DNA of 64,000 bases from Scalesia atractyloides (GCA_947069175.1 CAMTDV010000022.1:37661476-37725475); one strand, 5' to 3'. Shown: positions 10,131 through 22,032, counted from the stretch's first letter. The notes: generated from the letters alone by a model not told the origin. Program-made: numbers and translations.

Positions 10131-11363
10131 GAGATAACACAGGAGCGTTGCTCAACTTTTGTTTAAGAACCTCAAAAGATTCTTGTTGTTTTGGGCCCCA
10201 ATTATAATTAACATTCTTATGGGTCAGGGTAGTCAAAGGAGTGGTTATACTTGAAAAGTTTTCAATAAACCTTCTATAGTAACCAGCCAGTCCTAAGAAA
10301 CAACAAATCTCTGTTGGGGTCTTGGGAACTTCCCAATTTATTATGGCCTCAAGTTTTTGCGGGATCCAGTTGGATACCACGCTCACGTTATCATATGTCC
10401 GAGAAATTGGACTTTTCTAAGCCAAAACTCACATTTAGAGAACTTTGCATAAAGTTTCTCTTGTCTTAAAAGTTCTAAGATGCACCTAAGATGTTTCTCG
10501 TGATCAGCTTGATTACGAGAATAAATAAGTATGTCTTCTATGAAGACAATGACAAACTTATCCAAATATGGCTTGCAGACTCTATTCATGAGATCCATGA
10601 ATGCAGCTGGTGCATTTGTGAGCCCAAAAGGCATCACCAAAAATTCAAAATGACCATAGCGGGTCTTGAAGGCTGTCTTAGGAACATCTTCACTTCTAAC
10701 CTTCAGTTGATGATATCCTGATCTCAAATCTATCTTAGAAAAGTAACTAGCCCCTTGTAGTTGGTAGAATAAATCGTCGATCCTGGGCAAAGGATATTTG
10801 TTCTTGATTGTTAACTTGTTCAGCTCACGATAGTCGATGCACATTCGCATCAAACCGTCTTTCTTTTTTACAAACAAGATAGGAGCTACCCAAGGTGAGG
10901 AACTAGACTGAATAAATCCTTTCTCCAAGAGTTCATCTAATTGAACTCTTAACTCATTCATTTTGGTTGGAGCTAGCCTATATGGAGCTCTAGCTATGGG
11001 TGCTAATCCTGGTATGATATCAATTTTGAACTCCACTTGCCTATCTGGAGGTAGGCCTGGTAATTCTACAGGGAAAACATCGGGATACTCCGAGATAACT
11101 AGTTGATCTTCAAGGTTCGGCTTTGGTTCATTTATAGTGACTTGTGCCATGTAGATGACATAGCCTCTTCTCAAACACTTGGATGCCTTAAATAACGACA
11201 CCTTGTCTGGCAGTCCATAGTGTGAGACTCCGGGGATGGTGATCATTTCACCAGATGGGGTTTTGATTTCGATGAGCTTTTTATCGCATGCAATACAGGC
11301 TTGGTTATGAGATAACCAATCCATGCCTAAGACAACATCAAACCCTGCCAATTTCATTGGCAA
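10131..11363 (-). pseudogene. G1 reverse transcriptase (YxDD box altered to FIED)
   Basis: The long open stretch 10383-11363 (326 codons) starts in the protease-RT linker (FDVVLGMDWLS) and runs through PPDRQVEFKIDIIPG, WVAPILFVKKKDG..RMCIDYRELN, KIDLRSGYHQL, RYGHFEFLVMPFGLTNAPAAFM and the catalytic loop. The loop reads VIVFIEDIL rather than FIDDIL: the first catalytic Asp is Glu (GAA), expected to cripple the polymerase. The RT thumb and connection follow at 10131-10386 (FLGLAGYYRRFIENFS). Except for the loop, this is the best-preserved domain of G1. Confidence 0.9.
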
Positions 11364-11640
11364 AAGAGAGATAGGGATGGAATAATTCTTAATGGATATA
11401 GAGCATCCATCAAGAATGGAAGATGTGAATTCTATCGTCCATCAGCAAGTTCTATCTCACAAGTTTTATCTAGAGTTCTTATTGGCAGGTTTAATAGTTG
11501 ACTAAACTTATTATTTACAAAAGATCTTTCTGCACCGGAATCAAAAAGAACTCTAGCGTATATATCATTAATGGGGAAAGTACCTGTTATGACATTGTCG
11601 TCATTAACAGCTTCCCTTGTATTTATTTGAAAGGCACGGG
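11364..11640 (-). pseudogene. G1 retropepsin (aspartic protease)
   Basis: On the minus strand around 11460-11640 the reading is TGTFPINDIYARVLFDSGAERSFV, with the D-S-G catalytic triad of retropepsins, followed by a segment ending EIELAD. A disruption near 11410-11450 separates it from the linker that opens into RT. The enzyme would process the Gag-Pol polyprotein. Confidence 0.8.
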
Positions 11641-12796
11641 CATTCCCTTTCTTGGCCTCTCTAGGATTTGCATCGTTACTTTTGGGTTTCTTGGGGCAAT
11701 TGTATGTTATATGCCCTTTTTCGTTGCAGTTGTAACAAACTGCATCCTTAAGATCCTTGCAATCTAAGGTCTTATGCCCTCTTTTTTTGCAGATACCACA
11801 GGGTTTGGTTTGTGGATTTATACTACACTGTCCCTAGTATCTATATTTACAGTTCTTGCATAGAGGTTTGTCATTAGACATGTGCTGGTTCTTCTTGAAC
11901 CCGAAATTTCCTTTCTTCTTAAAACTTTGGGAGTTATTATCCTCATGTTTCCTCTTTCTTTCAGTTTCAGTCCTAACTGACCTTTGTCTTACCAAATCAA
12001 GGGTGAGGGAAAGAGATAGGTCTACAGCGGACCTATAGGTACTAGGCTGAGTAGCCTTTACCATGCCCTTTATTTCAGGCGCCAACCCATTTATAAAACG
12101 CGCAATGCGTTTGGATTCAGGGGTGATCAAATAGGAAACTAACCTAGATAGGGAATTGAAATCGAAACATACTTCCGACAGGCTAGGTTTTTCATTGATA
12201 GAGACAAGAAGTCTGTCTCTAGCATCTCCACCTCATGGGTTGGACAGTAAGTTTCCTTTACCAAATCAACAAACTTGGACCATCCCAAGTTGTAAAGGTG
12301 TACCTTACCTGTTTATTGAATCATGGCTTTCCACCATATTAGGGCATCGCCCTTGAAGGATTGTGATGCGTACTTGACCACCTCCTTATCAGCACAGTTG
12401 CTGATATCTACAATTGTTTCCATCTCGTCCAGCCACTTTAGGGCTTATACAGCTCCTTTTTCTCCATGAAATTCTCGGGGCTTGCATGCGACGATACCTA
12501 TAAGTACATCCATCCCTAACTGAACGGGACTTTTCAGTAAGATCTATTTTATTTGGTTCACTCTTCGCATTTGAAGAGTGAACGGAGCTCTCCCTATGAG
12601 CTAAATATGGTGGAATAGATAGGGGTCTAGAGCGAGTGGCACTCGGCTCTCTTAGCTTTTCTATGGCCTTACTCATGGCCCTTTCCACAGCCGCATCAAT
12701 GCGAGCTTGGAAATCATTATCATTAATATTTTTATTTTCAGCATTGTTGGGTTCAACATTCCTGTGGCTACTTTGTGCTTCATTTGAGTTAGCCAT
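11641..12796 (-). pseudogene. G1 gag with two CCHC zinc knuckles
   Basis: Gag starts at the ATG complement at 12796 (MANSNEAQSSHRN) and runs into FQARIDAAVERAMSKAIEKL. It loses frame around 12480, and the capsid-like region (FKGDALIWWK, ETYCPTHEVE) is recoverable only by changing frame. It resumes at 11834-12130 with ESKRIARFINGLAPEIKGMVKA. Two knuckles follow near 11700-11830: CGICKKRGHKTLDC and CYNCNEKGHITYNC. The knuckles bind RNA for packaging. Frameshifts and stops make it non-functional. Confidence 0.85.
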
Positions 12797-13527
12797 CTTT
12801 AAGTCTTGGTTTCTATATACAAATAAAACTTCATTTAGCCATGGTAACCATATCGGCTTTCAATATTGGATATAACAATCATTGCTTATACTAGTGTGAA
12901 TAACATCACAACTCTTAGGCTTAACATATCTATATTTGGCCTAGGTCTTAATAGGAACATCATAGGCAAATTACAATTTTGACATAGTCCATATATTATT
13001 GGACAGTGGATCAGAAAGTCACAACTGTCATTGTCATCACTGACAATTATATAGCTCATAGGCTTATCCCTAATGGACATAATAATTGGGCACATTGGAC
13101 ATAATATATATGGCACATCAGCCTGTTACTTAGGTCATAATATATATATGACATATCCGCCTGTCATATTGGACATAAATTAGGCACCTAGGCCTACATC
13201 ATATCAGATGTATATGGCATATCAGCCTGTCCCGATGGACAATTAATTGGGCACATTGGCCTACATCATATCAGATGTATATGGCATATCAGCATGTCCC
13301 GTTGGCTAGTGTGGTTTCTCAAGTCACACTACCAAGAGTATGAACACTTCTTAATGTTACATAAGAGTACCTTAATGATTGATTAATGGTCCCGGTCACC
13401 TTCGACCTTAACGACCTTGGAGGTTTGGACCTAGTCCCTTACTCCTGAATAGAAGGATAACTCCCTTAACTATCCTGATATAAGACCCCTTCGTACTTAA
13501 CTATCATTTCTTGGCAAATGTGTGGTC
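12797..13527. other. Spacer between G1 gag and accessory ORF
   Basis: No coding region is visible. The stretch holds degenerate repeats of GGCACATTGG/GGCATATCAGCCTG from about 12950 to 13310. It is followed by ordinary AT-rich sequence up to the target duplication of the family-S solo LTR. Confidence 0.6.
13191..13305. repeat. Tandem repeat in G1 spacer
   Basis: Two near-identical units of about 70 bp contain CCTACATCATATCAGATG and ATGGCATATCAGC.TGTCCC (near 13191 and 13260). More decayed copies are seen upstream from 13110. Confidence 0.75.
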
Positions 13528-13532
13528 TACGC
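13528..13532. other. Left TSD of family-S solo LTR (TACGC)
   Basis: TACGC immediately precedes TGTCACACCC at 13533 and is repeated exactly at 16385-16389, after the LTR's other end. Confidence 0.9.
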
Positions 13533-13964
13533 TGTCACACCCTCAATTTCCACTTGCGGAGTTTTACCGCGTGGCGTGTGAACAAACCAGAATCTGAAAC
13601 ACTAGTACGTCGAACGACTCTATATGATTTGATAATACGTTTTCTAAAATCATTTGTCGTAGATTTTATATTGTCTCATTTAGTTACCAATATTTAGCGG
13701 AAGCATTAGTTTTTAAAGTTGAGCGGAAGCATAAAATAAGTAGAGAATGCGGGCGCCAACACAAACGCCAAAACAAATGAAAAACCCAAAACAATATTTG
13801 TAAATGAGACTCGATAAAAGATGTCTTGTTCAATGCATGTGAGTGCACCTAGAGCTCCTAGCGTCCTGAGAAACATGTAAAGAAACAAGTGTCAACATTA
13901 AAGATGAGTGAGTTCACAGGTTTTTTATAAATTCGTTTGTTCGGTTATGAGTTTGTTTCCCCCG

Positions 13965-14165
13965 TTATCCCTAACCCGGGATAACGATTTAGTTCCATTA
14001 TTCCCAACCCGGAATAATAATGATGTTGGTTCCATTATTCCATACCCGGAATAATAAGTTGTTGTTTCCATAATCCTCAACCCGGGATAATATAATTGAT
14101 TCCATTATTCCAAACCCGGAATAATAAGTTGTTGTTTCCATTATCCTCAACCCGAGATAATATAG
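13965..14165 (-). repeat. Stem-loop minisatellite in family-S solo LTR
   Basis: About six units alternate between arms ATTATTCC/GGAATAAT and TTATCC/GGATAA around a conserved AACCC core. Between units both arms change together. See the matching arrays at 1-214 and 63790-63990. Confidence 0.85.
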
Positions 14166-16003
14166 TTGTTTCGTAATTAAGTTCAATGTTAACATATATA
14201 GGTAGCTAGCCTAAAGTTATGTCACGTAAGAGTTCGCGATCGAAGCTGACTGTTGTGCCTCCGTGTTGCCAGGCCTATCACTGACCATGGCGAAGTTAGG
14301 CCAAATTATTCACCCGTTGACCATACCCGGTCGGCTAGCGCGACTAGCTCGGATGGGGCTTGTCGGGCCCAGTAGTACTACTTATAATTCCCCCGCTATT
14401 AAAACCCAATACTAACGATCCGACAGATTGACGAGGACTTAAGTGATATAGCTGCTTAGTGACCATAACATTACATTAACATCAACTTAGTTACCGAATA
14501 GTTTTGTGACGTTAATTTCGTATAACGTAAAGAGATTGAGTTTGAAGAGTGTATACATGTTTCTCCCCCTGTTGTTTAAAAACCGGATAAAGTTAGGGGC
14601 CGTGAACTCACCTTTAGTTGCTCGGTTAGTGTAGCAAAGAAGTTGTAAGGGATGGGACCGCTAATTGCGTCCTAACAAACCAATTGATTTCAAGTTAGTG
14701 TGTGAACACACCAATACAGATTCTACACTTAATTTACGCACAAAATGATACACACAAACAACATACCTAACACTCAAACATGCATGCAAGTATCCTCATG
14801 TGATCATAGTAATCAAAACAATTTATCATGAACATAATCCAATCCATGCAACACTTTGGTGCACACAATCACAAGTTATCAAATTTCAGCTTAATACTCA
14901 TAATTCAGCTGTTTTCTAGGATTTTTATAAAATAGTTCCAACGTTCCAAAAATTTCAATTATTTTACAGCAGGTGATATTTATAATGTAGAAATTTATAT
15001 AAATTTTCCAAGTCCTAAATCTTTACCAATTAACCACAAATATTAATATACTAGGCTGCAGTCAGATTCGTCGCTTTCTGACTGCAGTCCACGGAAGAAT
15101 TTATTTAAAATCACTGATCGTCCAATTAACAAAATTCCAGCTGGAGTTGCCCGGAAATTTCCATACCTAGTTGCTGTACAAAATTCATGACTCGACTCCC
15201 TACTGATTATAAAATCCAACTCGATAAACAACTAACAAAATTTCAGGATTTTCACAGCTTTAGTTACTGAACTTATTTGGCCATTTAAAAATATCAAACG
15301 ACTTCAGAAAAATATGAATCCAGCGCCATTAGATTCGTTATTCAAATCTCTACGTTCTAGACATCAGAAAATCCGTTTTTCGACAACTAATGACCGAGTT
15401 ACAGCCAGATGAAGTCGGCTGTAACTATTACTCAGCAACCTGTTTCAGCATATTGTTATCATTGATTCGCATAAACTGTCCATATCATTAACCTAGGCGA
15501 TCAAGAACTGATTTTCTAATCATAGATCAATACCTATAACATATCCATGCAACCCTAATCCACACCTCTAGTTTTTATAAACAAAACATACTTGGCAAAC
15601 TTATAAGTTCCGAAAACAATCATACATGTAACAATGATAAATCAGCCGATTCAAACACATATAATCCGAAAACAAACCAATCACTTCATTCAAGCACATA
15701 TATCGGAATATGATCTTGTAATCAAAAGATAAATCCTAACCTTTAATAACTAGGTAAGTAAGCCGAGACTTGGACAAGAATGATTCGGCTGTTCAAGCAA
15801 GATCACGACCGAATGGGATGAGCAGTTCTGCTGTTGCGACCGAGACTGAAAGGGACTGAAAGGGGAGGATGCTCGCGATCAAAAGGGAGTGCAAAGGGGC
15901 TGTTTGCGGTCGAGGGGATGGAAGGATTTGCTGCCGTCGGCTGTCTTTATCAACTAGGGTTTTTGTGTTTTGTTTTTGTGAAGAAGACCCATGCATTTGT
16001 TTG

Positions 16004-16011
16004 TATATATA
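16004..16011 (-). promoter_or_regulatory. Candidate TATA box of family-S LTR
   Basis: TATATATA on the minus strand about 375 bases into the LTR (counting from 16384) is followed by GC-richer sequence, as expected at a U3/R boundary. It is positional evidence only. Confidence 0.35.
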
Positions 16012-16267
16012 GCGCAAAAAGGATCAAAAATTGGGAAAGGGTTTGCGGTTTGGGCTAGTTCTCGCGGCCAAGGACTTGGGTTGGTTCGGTTTGGGTTTGA
16101 TCTTGCGGCCGAGTAGTTGGAGTTTAAGGTTTAAAACTTGGTTAACTCCTAGAGTCACAAGGAATCGACGTTGGTTCGTGTCGCGGTTCGGTTCGGCTCG
16201 TGTACATATTTACCATAATTATTTTATAACTAAAACAATCACATAATTGCACAACACTTATTCACTA

Positions 16268-16345
16268 ACTCGTACACGTTTAATACGTAGCATACAATTT
16301 ATTCGACAAACACGTTTCATACGTAGCATACAATTTATTCGACAA
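16268..16345. repeat. Two-copy tandem repeat near solo-LTR end
   Basis: Two units of about 37 bp share ATACGTAGCATACAATTTAT followed by TCGACAA, separated by a CACGTTT-like link. Confidence 0.8.
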
Positions 16346-16384
16346 GTATTGCGTTTAAGTTATCCGAAAAACCGGGATGTCACA

Positions 16385-16389
16385 TACGC
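16385..16389. other. Right TSD of family-S solo LTR (TACGC)
   Basis: This is an exact copy of 13528-13532, directly after the terminal ATGTCACA. Confidence 0.9.
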
Positions 16390-16635
16390 CACTTGGCATA
16401 ATCAATCTATTAAGGGTTTTTGGAATTATATAGCAGAGCATAAATTTCAAAAGGATGAATATATATATATATATATATATATAATTCTAAAATACTTCAT
16501 TAAATTTCCATATGAAATTACATTACTAGAAAATGAAATAAACTGTCCATGCAAGGACTTTAAGGAAATAAATATGTCCACGCAGGGACTAAAGAAACAA
16601 CAATGTCCTAGCAGGGACTACACACTTTTAGAAGA
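16390..16635. other. G1 spacer: AT microsatellite and three 30-bp repeats
   Basis: This is the continuation of the G1 spacer beyond the solo LTR. It includes an (AT) run at about 16458-16482 and three units of about 30 bp with TGTCCACGCAGGGACT-like cores at about 16543, 16574 and 16603. No gene is seen. Confidence 0.65.
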
Positions 16636-17748
16636 GACTTCACTCGTCCTTCTTTCCCTTGACCAATTTGGAGAGTTTCTTGAAGAACTTGTTCGTTTTC
16701 TTCTCTATTTTCTCCGCCTGTTGCTACATTTCTTTCGTTTTTTCTAAGGCCTCATTTATGGCCTCAAGTGGTGGCGGAGGTTGTGGTTAAGGTTGTGGTA
16801 TAACCGGATACTGGTACCCTTAAGTTGGATATCTAGTCGGTGGATAAGTAGGTGGGAAAGGAGACGGATAAAGTGCATTGTGCATAACAGCTTGCATATA
16901 GGGGTCCTGTGACAATGCTTGATAGTCTACCAGTGTAGACGGGTTAAAAGGGTCATATCCAGACGTGTCTGGATATGTGGGGATTGGATTAGAATAACCC
17001 GATGGTGGTGGTTGAACTGTAAGTGTGGGTGTTGGTGTTGGTTCAACCACAGGTGAGGTGTTAGAGGGCCCACCCATTTGTGGGTCCTCTTGAATCGTGG
17101 GTAGGAGTTTGGCAAAGGTGGCAGCGATCCCGATCTTTGTCCTGCATGTACCGACATACGTGCTCCACGCTTCCTCCTTGGTGATTCAGGTGGCGGTTGA
17201 GGTTGGTCCACCGGTTCCATGTGGACATCTTCTTGAACAGGAGGAGGTTGAGAGTGATTGGAAGGTGTGTGGGTGAAGGTGAATTGGTTCCAATATTGGT
17301 CCCACTCATTAGGACCTTAGTAGGGCGATCCGGCATAAGAGTTCGAATTGCTTGAAATTTCAATGGGATGCATATTCGATCTCGACGGCGGCATCTCCGG
17401 GTCAGAGTCCTCGTCCATTGGGTTTGGTTGGTCTAACTGATTTTGATCGGCTAGAGGCGTGTTAAAGTACTGGTTGGGGTTAAATTCTTTATGGTAAGAA
17501 TGTGAATGGGAATGGTGAGAATGGTGAGTATGGTGTGAATGATAGGAGTGGTAAGAGTGGTAAGAATTTTGGGAATGTGGGGGCGAATGTCTATTAGAGA
17601 TAGAACGTCTCGCTGGTTGCCAAGGAGACGGATCTCCTGATTCTTGGTAGGCATCTGAGTTGCGAGGTTGAGGGGGCATGCACCCCGATGGTCCTCCCCT
17701 CATCGGACCTTTTCCTCTTCCACTTTGTCCTCGTACACGTGGTGGCAT
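16636..17748 (-). pseudogene. G1 pre-gag accessory ORF: Pro/His-rich protein
   Basis: The minus-strand ATG at 17748 opens MPPRVRGQSGRGKGPMRGGPS, a basic Gly/Arg start. It then enters a Ser-His-Tyr-rich tract (about residues 55-90, SYHSYHSYHSHHTHH) and an acidic MDEDSDPEMPP segment. After a frameshift near 17320 comes Pro-rich sequence (QPPPESPRRKRGARMS; PTPTPTLTVQPPPSGYSNPIP). The end, near 16640-16730, is Lys-rich (KKLSKLVKGKKDE). It lies between the PBS and gag on the gag strand. I know similar proteins as accessory ORFs of Asteraceae gypsy repeats; the function is unknown. At least two frameshifts and internal stops are present. Confidence 0.6.
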
Positions 17749-17920
17749 TTTCCTGTTAGAAATTAATTCAAAAACAATACTAATAACTTCATAATGAAAT
17801 GAGCAATCCTAGGTCAATGCCTAGACTCGGAAGTCTAAGGAATGTGCTCGTGTAAGTTTGAGATTAAACACAAAAAAGGCTAGGGTTTAATTCTCTCAAA
17901 AATTGGCTCTGATACCAACC
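17749..17920 (-). other. G1 leader with primer-binding site
   Basis: The untranslated leader lies between LTR-c and the accessory ORF. The complement GGCTCTGATACCA at 17905-17917 is a perfect PBS for initiator tRNA-Met (TGGTATCAGAGCC), three bases from the LTR. Confidence 0.85.
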
Positions 17921-20900
17921 TGTCATACCCCGGATTTCTAACCCGAAATCCATACACCGGTGGGCCCGGGTGGAGAGTATTGTGACGTCAGTTGATAATC
18001 ATCATAGTCAATTAAACACGGCACAGCGGAAGTCTTGGAGTAAAATTACCTTTACAAACCGAATGTTCAAAAATACAAAATAATATACAGGCTCGTAATA
18101 GAAGATCCACAGGCGGATCATAAATTGTACATGGAAAGAATATAAAACAGACTTTGGGCAGATTTAGGATTTGCAAGATCCTCTATCACTACCGAGCACT
18201 TCCAGCCTATTTTCGTATTGTACCTGCAGTTTAGTCTTTTGAAAATACGTCAGCTTACGCTGGTAAATACACCCAGCTGACTCATTTTGAAAACATTTCA
18301 AACAAATGTTTTAAGTGCGTATCAGCACAAAATCTTTTTATAACTTGGGTTAAATTGACCGTCCAACCTTGTTAACAGGTTTACATGTTTGTCATACATA
18401 CGGGGCCCGGTACGGAGACTGGGACACAATTAACGTACACACCACTTTGGACTCACGAAGGAGTCAATTCCTCCCAACCTGGTGGGAATGCATAATTGAG
18501 CGTCTATCTGGTGTATGACTACACCCGCGCTAAGGTCGTGGCCATTTCTATTGTAATGAGCCGAGTATATCCAGGACACGGTAATTAACCCCCGATGTTT
18601 AAATTATCAAACAAAACCAATTAAAACAGAATATGCGGATTTATTATCCCCGAACCAACGTTCGATTGAATCCCATTTCCGACCAAGCGGTAATAATTTA
18701 CCGTAACCCAAGCCCGTATAGGGGAAATAGTTGAGAGTATTTACCTGAGCTAGTCTTCTTTTATTTTAATAACTCAGCCGTACACAAAAAGGACTAAGTG
18801 CAGATAGCATTTACGGCAAGTCTCTAGTCTGGATTTGGCATAAACTAACCAATCAAATACTAACGGTCTTATTTAAGTCATTGACTTAGACCGACTAGTG
18901 TACTTGATCAAAACGTATGACGCTAGATTAAACGATGATTGATAGAATGTAGTTTAATCCCAACAAGTACCTTGACTTGTATAATATGGATAAACTATAA
19001 ACATCCTGGATTTTGAGACTTAAATGACAAAGTTAAACCCGTTTCGGTTAATTTTCGTAAAATAGTTACACATACTTAACCGAAGCGCATATTAGCGATA
19101 TCGGGTAACCGGATAAGTCATGGACAAGTTCTATATGCCATTATACTTAAATAAGTTAAGATATCAGAAGGATATCAACTTATATACCTGTTAAGGTTTT
19201 AAAACGAAACTATGCCTCATAAGGGCATTTTTGTAATTTTATACCGTATAAAAGGAACTTGAACATACTTTAAGTTTATAATCATGATTATTCTGGAAAA
19301 ATATTTTATTTATGATTTAATATTAGTAGGATATTAGTTATTGTGTGGGTTTTACCTTTTATGACCAAACTATGCACCGAAGGGGCATTTTGGTCATTTC
19401 ACACATAGTTTATAAATTATTTGGGATTCTAGTTCATATTGTATACCTACTGTAAGAATATTTAAAATAAGTTTTAATATCAGTAGGTAACAAGTCTTAG
19501 TCCATTAATATGGTTTTAAACCATACTATGCGCCGAAACGGCGCTTATGACGTAAAACGACGATTTAAAAGATATTTGATAAAAATTGTTGTTATGGTCT
19601 GATTAAAATGTTTTAGATGTGTTATTTAATACAACGTATCAGTAGGTAAAAGATTTATATTTAAAAGATTTGATTAAAACTATTTTATGAGTCACAAGGA
19701 CTAAAACGTCATTTATCGACATAGTTTAAGGACCTGTTTGAAAACTCAGTTTATAACTTAGTTTAACCTCCCAAATAATCCTACTTATAATATTACATTA
19801 GTAGGAAACTCATTTTCAAGTTCATTACCATTTAAAACCTTGTTTTATGCAAAAAGGGCATTTTGGTCAAAGAAGGCATAATTATGGAACTTGCGCATAA
19901 ACTTGAATTCTGATTATGATCATGTAATATAACCTCACAGGGTTATGCTACATTATATTACAATCATAATGCAACTTTAGATCAGTAGGCAACTATCTAA
20001 ATCGGGACAGAATCGAAAGTCAAAGCAAACGTGATCTTGAGGAGGTTCCCTTTATAGGGACTAACACCTACCTTATTACGATCACTTAGCCATGTTCATT
20101 TCGAACAATGGCTGGACCATAATGGTCTTAACCGAAAGTCAAAGAGTTTTTCGTAAAACGCTCGACTTTTGGCTATAAAAGCCTATAAACGAAAATGCAC
20201 AAGGAAGGAACACTTACAGTGATTCCTAGGGTGTAAAAGAACTATGTTGGATGCTCCTTTTAGCTAGGAACTTCCAGAGGAGGGAGAAGAGTTATGATTT
20301 AGAAAGGTGCAAGTTCAAAGGAAGCACTTGAACACCTATTTATAATTGGAGAACTCAAAGGAGGTGAAGCCAGGTGTTTAAGGGTGTAAGAAGAAGCTTA
20401 TAAGTGTCCCAAAACGTGGCATCGCTGATTACAAGTCCATAGATTCGATCAAATGGTTTTTTGGAGTTTTGTTTGGAGACCAAGCAAAACTTTCTGCAGC
20501 AGAGCCTCTTGCGCGCAGCAAGAGACCCAGGCCTGGTCTCTCGCGGCCCGCGACCGCTCCTTGGCCAGTTTCAAAGTTTGACACTTTAGCCCCTTAACTA
20601 TAAAAAGCTTCTAAAAACCTTTTTAAACACCTCTTTGGCACTTTTAGCCCCCCGTAGCCAATACTTGGCATACCCGGGATTATGCCCGGATATTGTCGAG
20701 CTCTCGGTTCGTTAAAAGGTCACTCAGAGGTATAAATTAACATGTTGACACTTTAAATCCCTACGTTATCCAACTTTCACATATTTACAAAATTGAACTC
20801 TCACGTCCAACAAAAGGCACGAATGAGAGTTAGGACTTCACAAAGGATCACTCAGAGGCTTTTTATAAGCATGTTGATTCCGATGTTACTCAAAGGCTGG

Positions 20901-21156
20901 CATGTTGACATATCAGTCACTCAGAGGCCAAGATTCATGCATGTTGACATATCAGTCACTCAGAGGCTAATGATTTAAGCATGTTAACATATCAGTCACT
21001 CAGAGGTTTTATTTATGCATGTTGACATCGGACCGTCACTCAGAGGCTCAATTTGAGCATGTTAACACCTTTAGTCCTTATTGGTCTTTAACAGACTATA
21101 TTCAAAATACAACACGTGTCACTATACTATTGGACACGATTTTACAAGGTGTTACA
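17921..21156 (-). mobile_element. G1 LTR-c (5' LTR, 3236 bp)
   Basis: It runs from TGTCATACCCCGG to GGTGTTACA and aligns with LTR-b. It is adjacent to the PBS, so it is the 5' LTR. Relative to LTR-b it lacks about 200 bp near 20025. It is followed by the right target duplication AGCCC and copia pol. No coding content of its own is seen. Confidence 0.88.
20715..21075. repeat. Minisatellite in G1 LTR-c
   Basis: About seven units carry GTCACTCAGAGGC, a short variable segment, then GCATGTTGACATATCA. It is the homologue of 7905-8262. Confidence 0.85.
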
Positions 21157-22030
21157 AGCCCACATAATGTCAGGCCTACTTGTGGTTAGATACATTAACG
21201 AGCCTATCATTGAGCGGTAGAAGGCCTTGTTCACAGGCTTTCCTTGAGGATCAAGAGTGAGCTCGGTTTGAGATACGAACGGAGTGCTTGCAGTTTTGCA
21301 ATCATTCATGTTATACTTAGCAAGAATATCCCTGGTGTATTTGGCTTGATGAATTAGGATTCTTTCTTCTCGTTGCTTCACCTCCAATCCCAAGAAAAAC
21401 ATGAGCTCCCCCATCATGCTCATTTCGAACTTTGCCTTCATAACTTTCTTGAACTCCTTGCATAGCGCCTCATTAGTTGACCCAAAAATAATATCATCCA
21501 CATAAATCTGAAGAAGCATCACATTGTCTCCGATCCTTTTCATGAAGAGAGTCATATCGATTTTACCTCTTGTGTATCCACATTCCAAAAGATATGTTGA
21601 CAGAGTTTCATGCCATGCTCGAGGAGCTTGATGAAGACCATAGAGAGCTTTATCAATCTTATAGTATCATTTAGGGAAATGTGGATAGCGAGGAGGCTGA
21701 CAAACATAGACTTCCTCTTTCACCTTCCCATATATAAACGCACTCTTCACATCGATCTGAAACACCTTGAAGTTTTCATACGAAGCATATGCCAAAAATA
21801 TTCTAATAGCTTCCAAACGTGCTACCGGACAAAAAACTTCTTCATAGCCAATCCCTTCCTCTTGTCAAAAACCTTGAACAACCAATCTTGCCTTGTTCTT
21901 TATAACTACCCTACGATCATCCATTTTGTGACAGAATACCCACTTTGTTTCGATTGGAAACTTCCCTTCTGGTAGGTCAACCAATTCCCATACTTTAAAT
22001 TTCCTAAACTGAGATAGTTTTTCCTGCATC
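21157..22030 (-). pseudogene. Copia reverse transcriptase (5' part of split domain)
   Basis: The minus strand at 21142-21588 encodes MECGYTRGKIDMTLF, the catalytic LLQIYVDDIIFGSTN with the intact YVDD box, FEMSMMGEL.FFLGLEV, and ends YLTTSRPDIMWA at the G1 insertion; the last codons of the open frame run into G1's LTR. Upstream to about 22030 lie frame-disturbed RT fingers sequence and a linker (EEAIQYSSWV near 22040). The continuation after the insertion is at 3561-4169. Confidence 0.88.
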
Positions 22031-22032
22031 GC

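Larger units (their letters stand above)
13533..16384 (-). mobile_element. Family-S solo LTR (2852 bp) with perfect TSD
   Basis: On the plus strand it runs from TGTCACACCCTC to GGGATGTCACA and is flanked by TACGC on both sides. It contains no PBS, polypurine tract or retroelement gene, so it is a solo LTR left by LTR-LTR recombination. It lies in the G1 spacer and is therefore younger than G1. Its left end carries the stem-loop minisatellite shared with 1-646 and 63400-64000. A TATA-like element on the minus strand near 16004 supports minus as its transcriptional direction. Open frames inside it (for example 15834-16246) have no recognisable content. Confidence 0.9.
4170..21156 (-). mobile_element. 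G1: Ty3/gypsy chromovirus with three LTR copies
   Basis: G1 is inserted in copia pol with an imperfect 5-bp TSD. The plus-strand order is truncated LTR-a (4170), a leader fragment with PBS, full LTR-b (5003-8339), pol (8343-11620), gag (about 11640-12796), a spacer holding a solo LTR, an accessory ORF (16636-17748), leader with PBS (17905-17917), and LTR-c (17921-21156). The coding strand is minus. Two PBS-LTR junctions show it was once a tandem two-unit structure, one unit of which was later collapsed by deletion. A chromodomain-like C-terminus places it among chromoviruses, probably Tekay/Del-like. Confidence 0.85.

Noticed and set aside
15834..16246. Overlapping open frames inside the family-S solo LTR
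   Set aside because: They are on both strands, short, and without recognisable content; LTR sequence.
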